Shown in pieces: positions 50,882 to 57,472 of a stretch of DNA of 57,472 nucleotides. The stretch comes from an uncultured Woeseia sp. Its GTDB lineage: Bacteria; Pseudomonadota; Gammaproteobacteria; Steroidobacterales; Woeseiaceae. The stretch spans positions 1 to 57,472 of the forward strand of contig CALALV010000188.1 in assembly GCA_937925605.1 (NCBI GenBank). The letters run 5' to 3'. The translations under genes and the position numbers were made by a program. Below the pieces are notes generated by a model. It made no database searches. It saw only the letters and a program-made list of their open reading frames with translations, and was not told the origin of the DNA. How positions within the stretch are numbered: the stretch's first letter is position 1; the number at the start of each line of letters is the position of its first letter.

Positions 50882-52264
50882 ATGGTCCAGCCGCCCGCCC
50901 ACGTCAAGACGCTCGGCCGTCGCGACATCGTCCTCTTCACCGTCTCCGCCATCCTGCTGCTCGACACGCTCGCCGCCGGCGCGACCATCGGCCCGGCCGC
51001 CGTGTTCTGGTGGCTGTTCCTGGGCGTGGCGTTCTTCGTGCCCTACGCGCTGATGTGCGCGGAGCTCGGCACCGCCTACCCGGAACAGGGCGGCCTGTAC
51101 GCGTGGATCCGCGACGCGTTCGGGCGCCGCTGGGCGTCGCGTGCGACCTGGGCCTACTGGGTCAACACCGCGGTCTGGATACCGGCGATCTTCATCCTGT
51201 TCGCCGGCATCTTTGCGCAGATCTTCGCGCCGGGACTCGGCCTGTGGGCGCAGATCGCGCTGTGCATCGGGCTGACCTGGGTCGCGGTCGCGGTCAACGC
51301 GATCACGCTGAAGGTCGGCAAGTGGATCCCGAACCTCGGCGCGCTCTTGAAGCTCGTCATCATCGCCAGCATCGTCGTCGGCGCCGTCTTCTACGCGCGT
51401 GCGAACGGCATGGCGAACCCGCTGACGCTCGCGTCGATGACGCCGGCCTTCGACGAGAGCCTTCAGTACTTCTCGGTGATCATCTACGGCATGCTCGGCT
51501 TCGAGCTGGTCAGCGCCGGCGCCGACGAGATGAAGAACCCGGCGCGCGACGTGCCGGCGTCGATCCTGGTCTCCGGGCTGATTATTATCGTCACCTACAC
51601 GCTCGCGACGATCGCGATCCTGGCCGCGCTGCCGGTCGCGGAGATCGACCTGGTCGAGGGCCTCGTCGATACGCTGCGCCTGCTGTTCGGCGGCAGCGCG
51701 GCCGGCGACGCGTTCGCGCTGGCGCTCGGCATCGGCGCGCTGTACACCTTCTTCGCGAACGGCGTCACCTGGTCGCTCGGCTGCAACCGCGCGATGGCGC
51801 AGGCCGCGCGCGACGGCGAGTTCCCCGCCGTGCTCGGCCGCGAGCACCCGGACAAGCGCACGCCGGTCGGCGCCGCCGTGATCATGGGCGCGATCAGCAG
51901 CGCCGCGCTGGTCGTCTACGGTTTCATCGCGGAGAGCAACGCGGAGCTGTTCTGGTCGCTGTTCGCGTTCAGCGCGGTGATCTTCATCGTCCCCTACCTG
52001 CTGCTGGTGGTCTCGTTCCTGAAGCTGCGCCGGATCGACCCGCAGCGGCCGCGCCCGTACCGCTTCCCGGGCGGGCCCGGCGCGGCGGTCGCCGCGACCT
52101 GGCTGTGCGGCTTCCTGCTGGCCGGCGCGCTGGTGCTGTTCGCGTGGACGCCGGGCGAGGGCGTGGAATGGCCGGTGGCGATCGGGGCTATCGTCGTCAT
52201 GGCCGCGGGCGAGCTGATCATCCGACTGACCGAACGACAGCGCGTCGCGGCGCCTCCCGGTTGA
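50882..52264 (+). CDS. APC-superfamily amino acid permease
   Basis: 460 residues, twelve membrane segments. The start ATG at 50882 gives the usual short cytoplasmic lead-in before helix 1 (RDIVLFTVSAILLLDTLAAGATIGP). APC landmarks are the discontinuous helix 1 region, YPEQGGLYAWIRDAFGRRWA between helices 2 and 3, SAGADEMKNPARDVPASIL and TWSLGCNRAMAQAARDGEFP with LGREHPDKRTPVG. The family imports amino acids, polyamines or gamma-aminobutyrate with protons or by exchange. The gene upstream is divergent. A GC hairpin follows the stop codon directly. Confidence 0.92.
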   Translation: MVQPPAHVKTLGRRDIVLFTVSAILLLDTLAAGATIGPAAVFWWLFLGVAFFVPYALMCAELGTAYPEQGGLYAWIRDAFGRRWASRATWAYWVNTAVWIPAIFILFAGIFAQIFAPGLGLWAQIALCIGLTWVAVAVNAITLKVGKWIPNLGALLKLVIIASIVVGAVFYARANGMANPLTLASMTPAFDESLQYFSVIIYGMLGFELVSAGADEMKNPARDVPASILVSGLIIIVTYTLATIAILAALPVAEIDLVEGLVDTLRLLFGGSAAGDAFALALGIGALYTFFANGVTWSLGCNRAMAQAARDGEFPAVLGREHPDKRTPVGAAVIMGAISSAALVVYGFIAESNAELFWSLFAFSAVIFIVPYLLLVVSFLKLRRIDPQRPRPYRFPGGPGAAVAATWLCGFLLAGALVLFAWTPGEGVEWPVAIGAIVVMAAGELIIRLTERQRVAAPPG

Positions 52265-52293
52265 GCGCCGGCAGCGGGCGGGCCGGCCGGCGC
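52265..52293. terminator. Hairpin after the permease gene
   Basis: GCGCCGGC (52265-52272) and GCCGGCGC (52286-52293) pair perfectly around a 13-base loop, beginning at the first base after the permease stop codon. ACGGTTTCCC follows with only a short T-run, so termination strength is uncertain. Confidence 0.45.
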
Positions 52294-52472
52294 ACGGTTT
52301 CCCGCCTGAACTGACGGCAGCCGTAAACGAGACGCGATTGCTGCCGCGTATTTTCACCAGCCGGCAATTGCGGCAGGCGAAAGGTCCGGCGATGCGCCCC
52401 CGACGCCGCCGGCGCGACCGCCGCCGGCGAAGCAATCACCGGTCTCAGCGCCGCCGTGTGAACCGGGGCGTG

Positions 52473-54212
52473 CTACAGCCTCTCGTGCACGACCTCGCCG
52501 CCGACGATCGTCATCAGCACGCGGCCGTTCAGGATGTCCGACGGGCTCTCCTCGGCCAGCACGAACGGGTCGAGGTCGAGCACGGTGAGATCGGCCCAGC
52601 GGCCCTCCTCGATGATGCCCGTCTCGTCCTCGCGGAAGCTCGCGTACGCCGACCAGTCCGTGTAGCCGCGCACCGCCTCCTCGGCGTTCATGCGCTGCTC
52701 CGGGTACCAGCCGCCTTCCGGCTGGCTCTCCTTGTCCTGGCGCGTGATCGCCGAGTGCAGGCCGTAGAAGATGTCGTGGTCCGAGCCCGGGTTGTCAGAG
52801 TTGAAGGTCAGCCCGACGTTCGCCTCGCGCAGCGTGCGCCAGGCGTAGGCGCCGAGGATGCGCTCGGGCCCGACGCGCTCCTCGGCCCAGCTCTTGTCCT
52901 CCATCGCGTGCGGCGGTTCCATCGACGCGATCAGGCCGAGCTCGGCGAAGCGCGGGATGTCGTCCGGGTGGATGACCTGCGCGTGCTCGACGCGGTGGCG
53001 CTGGTCGCGTGACGCCGGGTGCTCTTTCATTATTCGCTCGAGGATGTCGATCGCCTCGCGGTTGCCGGCGTCGCCGATCGCGTGGATCGCGACCTGGAAG
53101 CCCTTCGCCATGGCCTCGGCCATCAGCGCCTCGTCGAAGCCGTAGTTGTCGCCGCTGACGCCGCGGTGCCCCGGCATGTCGGAGTAGTCGGCGAGCAGGC
53201 GCGCGCCGCGCGAGCCTAGCGCGCCGTCGTAGTAGGCCTTGACGGTGCGGATCGTCAGCATCGTGTCGTTGTCGCGCTCCGGGCCCTTCGCGATCCACTC
53301 GCGCATCAGCGGCTCGTCGCGCAGCGACAGCATCGCGTAGACGCGGATCGGCAGCCGGTCCTCGGCTTCGAGCTGCTGCAGCACGCTGATCTCGCGCGTG
53401 CCGAGCCCCGCGTCGTGGACCGCGACGTAGCCGTCCTCGGCCATTTGGTTCAGGCCCGCGAGCACGCGGTCGATGAGCTGCTCGCGGCTCGGCTCGGGCA
53501 CCGCGCCCGAGATCATCGGCACGGCGCGGTTCAGGAACAGGCCGCTCGGCTCGCCCGCCTCGTTCAGGCGCATTTCGCCGCCGACCGGTACCTCGGACTC
53601 CGCCGTGATCCCGGCGACGTCCAGCGCCTCCTGGTTCGCCCAGCCGGCGAAGCCGTGCAGGCTCGCGAGGAACACGGGGTGGTCCGGCACGGCCTGCGAC
53701 AGGAGCGCCTTGTCCGGGTAGCGGTTCGCCCACTCGCCCTCGTCCCAGCCGCGGCCGACGATCCACTCGCCGGCCGGCACGCTCTTCGCCCGCTCGACGA
53801 CCCGCGCGACCGCCTCTTCCTCGGTCTCGACGCCGACCAGGTTCACGCGCTCGAGCGCTGCGCCCACGCCGAACACGTGCGTGTGCGAGTCGACCAGCCC
53901 CGGGATCACGGTCGCGCCGGCGAGATCGACGACGCGGGTGTTTTCGCCGCGCAGCTCGAGTGCCTCGCGGCTCGTGCCGACGAACGCGATTCGGTCGCCG
54001 CGGATCGCAACGGCCTCGGCGTCGGGCCGCCAGCCGCCGTCCCAGGGCGCGTCCTCGTCGAGCGTGCCGTCGGGCGCGGCCTCGGGCCAGTCCAGCGTGT
54101 AGACGCGGCCGTTCACGAGGACCAGGCTGACCTCGGCATCGGCCGCCTCGTCTTTCGGTCCGCAGGCCGCGAGCGTCAGCGCGGCGAGTACGAGCGGTAT
54201 CAGTCGTCGCAT
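52473..54212 (-). CDS. Lipidated amidohydrolase, YtcJ-like
   Basis: 579 residues. A lipoprotein signal (LVLAALTLAACGPK) precedes a YtcJ-like amidohydrolase: PGLVDSHTHVFG (metal HxH), VKAYYDGALGSRGARLL with the carboxylatable Lys, QVAIHAIGDAGNREA and RVEHAQVIHPDD for the other metals, and the last Asp in TFNSDNPGSDHD. It belongs to the same family as the Tat-exported enzyme at 23.0-24.7 kb but uses lipidation instead; the two are probably distinct in substrate. The ATG has GGGGG upstream and is divergent from the exported Asp-box protein. Convergent with the permease across a 208-base gap. Confidence 0.88.
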   Translation of the reverse strand: MRRLIPLVLAALTLAACGPKDEAADAEVSLVLVNGRVYTLDWPEAAPDGTLDEDAPWDGGWRPDAEAVAIRGDRIAFVGTSREALELRGENTRVVDLAGATVIPGLVDSHTHVFGVGAALERVNLVGVETEEEAVARVVERAKSVPAGEWIVGRGWDEGEWANRYPDKALLSQAVPDHPVFLASLHGFAGWANQEALDVAGITAESEVPVGGEMRLNEAGEPSGLFLNRAVPMISGAVPEPSREQLIDRVLAGLNQMAEDGYVAVHDAGLGTREISVLQQLEAEDRLPIRVYAMLSLRDEPLMREWIAKGPERDNDTMLTIRTVKAYYDGALGSRGARLLADYSDMPGHRGVSGDNYGFDEALMAEAMAKGFQVAIHAIGDAGNREAIDILERIMKEHPASRDQRHRVEHAQVIHPDDIPRFAELGLIASMEPPHAMEDKSWAEERVGPERILGAYAWRTLREANVGLTFNSDNPGSDHDIFYGLHSAITRQDKESQPEGGWYPEQRMNAEEAVRGYTDWSAYASFREDETGIIEEGRWADLTVLDLDPFVLAEESPSDILNGRVLMTIVGGEVVHERL

Positions 54213-54353
54213 GTGTAAACCCCCATCGAAACTCGCCGCAAGTTACCGCAGCGGCCGCGCGAAATCGAGGCGGCGGCCGCCGGCGAACGCCTTGACATTT
54301 CCCGGGTCAGAATCGAGGCTCGATGACCCGCCGCCACACCCCGGGAAGGAACA

Positions 54354-57300
54354 ATGAGAACAATGAATCGCCTTTACCGCACGCTGCTCGCCGCCCTCGC
54401 CTGCACGACCGGCACCGCCCAGGCCGCGCTCGACCCGGACCTGCTGGCCGGCCTCGAGGCCCGCAACATCGGCCCGGCCGCCGTCGGCGGGCGCATCGCC
54501 GCGATCGACGCGGTCGCCGCCGACCCGAACCGGCTCGTCGTCGGCGTCGCGACCGGCGGCGTCTGGCTGTCGGACAACGGGGGACTGAGCTGGACGCCGA
54601 CCTTCGACGACGAGGCGGTGGCCTCGATCGGCGCGCTGGCCATCAACCAGCAGAACCCGGACATCGTCTGGGTCGGCACCGGCGAGAGCAACGTGCGCAA
54701 CTCGACCTCGATCGGCGGCGGCGTTTACAAGTCGCTCGACGGCGGGAAGACCTGGAACTACGTCGGCCTGCGCGAGAGCGAGCGCATCGACCGCATCGCG
54801 CTGCACCCGGATGACCCGGACGTCGCCTACGTCGCCGCGATGGGCACGCTGTGGGGCCCGAACGAGACCCGCGGCGTGTACCGGACGACCGACGGCGGCG
54901 CGAGCTGGCAGCGCATCCTGTACGTCGACGAGAACACGGGTGCGACCGACATCAAGATGGACCCGGCAAACCCGAACCGGCTGTACGCCGGCATGTGGCA
55001 GTTCCGCCGCTACCCGTACCAGTTCGTCTCCGGCGGCCCGGGCTCCGGCATCTACGTCTCCGACGACGGCGGCGAGAGCTGGGAGCAGCGCACCGAGGAA
55101 GACGGGCTGCCGGCCGGCGAGCTCGGCCGCAGCGTGTTCGCAATTTCGCCGGCCGAGCCGAAGCGCGTCTACGCGCTGATCGAGGCGGAGAAGAGCGCGC
55201 TGGTCGTCTCGACCGACGGCGGCGAGAGCTGGACGAAGGTCAACGAGGAGTACAACGTCGCCGACCGGCCGTTCTACTACACCGAGCTGGCCGTCGACCC
55301 GCAGAACCCGCTGCGCGTCTACAACATCGCGACCCGCGTGCGCGTCTCGGTGGACGGCGGCAAGACCTTCGACTATGTCGAGGCGATCAACTGCTGCGCG
55401 CCCGGCAACACGATCCACATCGACAATCACGCGTTCTGGATCAACCCGGCCGACCCGCGGCACCTCGTCGTCGGCAACGACGGCGGCATCGCGATCTCGC
55501 GCGACCGCGGCGAGACCTGGCGCTTCGTGCGCAACCTGCCGCTCGCGCAGTTCTACCACGTGGCCGTGGACGACGCGCTGCCCTACAATGTCTACGGCGG
55601 CCTGCAGGACAACGGCTCCTGGCGCGGCCCCGCGGAGGTCTGGCGCGGCGCCGGCATCCAGAACCTCGACTGGCTCGAGGTCGGCTTCGGCGACGGCTTC
55701 GACACGCTGCCGTTCCCGGACGACCCGCGCGGCGGCTACGCGATGTCGCAGGGCGGCAACCTGACCCGCTGGCACCTCGACACCGGTGAGCAGCGCCTGA
55801 TCCGGCCGAACCCGCCGGCGCCGGACGTCGACCTGCGCTTCAACTGGAACGCGGGCCTCGGGCAGGACCCGTTCGACGCCGACACAATCTATTACGGCAG
55901 CCAGTTCCTGCATAAATCCACGGACCGCGGCGAGTCCTGGACGACGATCTCGCCGGACCTGACCTCGAACGACCCGGCGCTGCTCGAGAAGATGCGTACG
56001 AGCGGCGGCCTGACGCCGGACGTCACCGCGGCCGAGTTCTACACGACGATCACGGCCGGCGCGCCGAGCCCGCTCGCCGAAGGGCTGATCTGGGTCGGCA
56101 CCGACGACGGCCGCGTGCACGTGACCCGCGACGGCGGCGAAAGCTGGGAGCGCATCGACGGGCGCGCGCGCGGCGTGCCGGCCGGCAGCTGGGTGCCGAT
56201 GATCCACCCGTCGCCGCACGAGGCCGGCACGGCCTTCGTCGTGTTCGACGACCACCGGCGCTCGAACATGGAGACCTACCTGTACCGGGTCAGCGACTAC
56301 GGCCGGCGCTGGCAGTCGCTCGCGACGGACGAACTCGACGGCTACGCGCTGTCCGTGCTGCAGGACCACGTCGACCCGCAGCTCCTGTTCCTGGGCACCG
56401 AGTTCGGCCTGTGGGTCTCGAACGACGGCGGCGGTTCCTGGAGCAAGTTCACGGCCGGCGTGCCGACCGTGTCGGTCATGGACCTGGCGATCCAGCGGCG
56501 CGAGAACGACCTCGTGCTCGGCACGCACGGGCGCTCGATCTACGTCATCGACGACTACTCCGGCCTGCGCAACCTCGACGACGACGCGTTCGGTCAACGG
56601 CTCGCGCTGCTGTCGGCGACGCCGGGCCAGCAGTACGACGACGACATGACCCGCTCGACGCGCTTCACCGGCAACGGCGAGTACCGCGGCGCGAACGAAC
56701 CCTACGGCGTGCTGCTGACCTTCATCGCGAGCGGCGACGACCTCGCGCACCCGGACGAGGATAAAGACCGCGCGCGCCGCATCCGCCGCCGCGAGGCGGG
56801 AATCGACGGCGACGACGAGGAGAAGAAGGACGAGCCGGTCAAGCTGAGCGTCACGGTCAGCGATGCGAGCGGCAACGAGATTCGCCGCTTCCGCACGGAC
56901 CTGCACCAGGGCGTCAACCGCATCGCCTGGGACACGCGCCGCGACGGCGCACGGGCGATGCCGGGCGGCGAGGAACAGGACTACGCCGACGGCCTGCCGG
57001 CCGGCCCGGAGGTCCCGCCCGGCAGTTACCGGGTCACGCTGTCGCTGCCGGACGGCGACGGCACGGCGGAGGCCGAAACTGAAGTCACGGTCGTCGCGGA
57101 CCCGCGCACGCCCTACGGGCAGGCCGAGATCGAGCAGAACTACGCCGCGCGCCTCGAACTGCTGGAGATGACGGAGACCGCGGTCGCGGCCGTCGAGCGC
57201 ATCGTCAACGCGCGCGAGGATCTCGCCGCGATCAAGGCGCGTATCAAGCGCCGCGACGACGCCGACAGCGAGGCGCTGAAGGCGCTCACGGAGCGCGCCG

Positions 57301-57472
57301 ACGCGCTGACCGAGACGCTGAACGAGCTCGAGAAGCGCTTCCGCGTGCCGCCGGAAACGACCGGTATCGTCTACGACGACGACAAGGTCACGAGCCGCAT
57401 CGGCCGCGCGCAGGGCTTCGTCGAGTCGAGCCTCGCGCCGCCCTCGCCGGCCGCGCGCATGTTCATGCAGAT
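54354..57472 (+). CDS. Exported sortilin/BNR-type Asp-box repeat protein, cut by the window edge
   Basis: The first 1039 codons of a protein that runs off the right edge. Start ATG at 54354, in frame with another at 54363, with GGAAGG at 54344-54349; a signal peptide ends at GTAQA. I count ten Asp-boxes, among them SDNGGLSW, SLDGGKTW, TTDGGASW, SDDGGESW, SRDRGETW and SNDGGGSW, so a ten-bladed VPS10/sortilin-like beta-propeller of about 650 residues is likely. It is followed by an acidic linker (DDEEKKDEP), an Ig-like domain (VSDASGNEIRRFRT) and a helical region with heptad-like Glu/Arg. Family members are called glycosyl hydrolases by homology, but hydrolase activity is unproven. Separate from the sialidase-like exoprotein in this window. 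Confidence 0.9.
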   Translation, partial: MRTMNRLYRTLLAALACTTGTAQAALDPDLLAGLEARNIGPAAVGGRIAAIDAVAADPNRLVVGVATGGVWLSDNGGLSWTPTFDDEAVASIGALAINQQNPDIVWVGTGESNVRNSTSIGGGVYKSLDGGKTWNYVGLRESERIDRIALHPDDPDVAYVAAMGTLWGPNETRGVYRTTDGGASWQRILYVDENTGATDIKMDPANPNRLYAGMWQFRRYPYQFVSGGPGSGIYVSDDGGESWEQRTEEDGLPAGELGRSVFAISPAEPKRVYALIEAEKSALVVSTDGGESWTKVNEEYNVADRPFYYTELAVDPQNPLRVYNIATRVRVSVDGGKTFDYVEAINCCAPGNTIHIDNHAFWINPADPRHLVVGNDGGIAISRDRGETWRFVRNLPLAQFYHVAVDDALPYNVYGGLQDNGSWRGPAEVWRGAGIQNLDWLEVGFGDGFDTLPFPDDPRGGYAMSQGGNLTRWHLDTGEQRLIRPNPPAPDVDLRFNWNAGLGQDPFDADTIYYGSQFLHKSTDRGESWTTISPDLTSNDPALLEKMRTSGGLTPDVTAAEFYTTITAGAPSPLAEGLIWVGTDDGRVHVTRDGGESWERIDGRARGVPAGSWVPMIHPSPHEAGTAFVVFDDHRRSNMETYLYRVSDYGRRWQSLATDELDGYALSVLQDHVDPQLLFLGTEFGLWVSNDGGGSWSKFTAGVPTVSVMDLAIQRRENDLVLGTHGRSIYVIDDYSGLRNLDDDAFGQRLALLSATPGQQYDDDMTRSTRFTGNGEYRGANEPYGVLLTFIASGDDLAHPDEDKDRARRIRRREAGIDGDDEEKKDEPVKLSVTVSDASGNEIRRFRTDLHQGVNRIAWDTRRDGARAMPGGEEQDYADGLPAGPEVPPGSYRVTLSLPDGDGTAEAETEVTVVADPRTPYGQAEIEQNYAARLELLEMTETAVAAVERIVNAREDLAAIKARIKRRDDADSEALKALTERADALTETLNELEKRFRVPPETTGIVYDDDKVTSRIGRAQGFVESSLAPPSPAARMFMQ

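Noticed and set aside
54292..54313. TTGACA followed by CAGAAT as a promoter for the Asp-box protein gene
   Set aside because: The spacing is only 10 bases, too short for a sigma-70 promoter.
54243..56906. An 887-residue minus-strand frame opposite the Asp-box protein
   Set aside because: Composition of a shadow frame; the plus strand carries ten Asp-boxes and a signal peptide.

Overview
The window reads as a GC-rich chromosomal segment of a Gammaproteobacterium, probably a free-living, strictly respiratory heterotroph. The basis is a TonB-dependent receptor, Tat- and Lol-type export signals on many enzymes, a CDP-alcohol-type phosphatidylserine synthase, and an A1-type cytochrome c oxidase whose subunit II carries two haem c domains. 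I cannot name a genus from sequence alone. Genes are tightly packed. I found no rRNA, tRNA, insertion sequence, phage gene or CRISPR array. Because of the high GC content, long open antisense frames cover almost every real gene; they were left out.

Region by region. 1-3.6 kb: the start of a thymidine phosphorylase gene (off the left edge) preceded by a PhyH-type dioxygenase, divergent from a TonB-dependent receptor with a clear terminator. 3.6-7.5 kb: five small exported or membrane proteins, mostly unrecognised, in an AT-richer patch that looks accessory. 7.5-13.1 kb: nucleoside-type deaminases (an adenosine deaminase homologue and a lipidated SAH/MTA-deaminase-like amidohydrolase), an aldo/keto reductase, an alpha/beta hydrolase, a tiny lipoprotein and a patatin. 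13.1-35.4 kb: nineteen consecutive minus-strand genes. In transcription order they are: PDZ protein, pssA, class III aminotransferase, zinc metalloprotease, sodium/solute symporter, Tat-exported FAD oxidoreductase (spermidine-dehydrogenase-like), NhaC antiporter, cupin, Tat-exported amidohydrolase, exported protein, ECF sigma factor, anti-sigma-like protein, then (after a 386-base gap) the cytochrome oxidase operon running on into nupC and a disulfide-reductase-like flavoprotein.

35.6-57.5 kb: a 1518-residue secreted protein with a sialidase-like front part, a run of LDLEN pentapeptides and Ig-like domains; a membrane TPR protein; exported peptidases of families M3 and M48; an endonuclease/exonuclease/phosphatase-fold enzyme; an MFS and an APC transporter; a lipidated metallo-beta-lactamase-fold hydrolase; another TPR membrane protein; a lipidated amidohydrolase; and a large exported Asp-box repeat protein cut by the right edge.

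How the parts may work together (inference). There is a scavenging theme. Nucleosides: NupC import, thymidine phosphorylase and two deaminases. Amines or peptides: exported peptidases, symporter, FAD amine-oxidase-like enzyme, aminotransferase, antiporter and cupin. Electrons feed the caa3-like oxidase. The most unusual object is the LDLEN-repeat exoprotein. Its repeat falls largely into 19-20 residue blocks, the size of one turn of a pentapeptide beta-solenoid. The three-gene unit of exported protein, sigma factor and anti-sigma-like protein is the best candidate for an uncharacterised envelope-sensing circuit.
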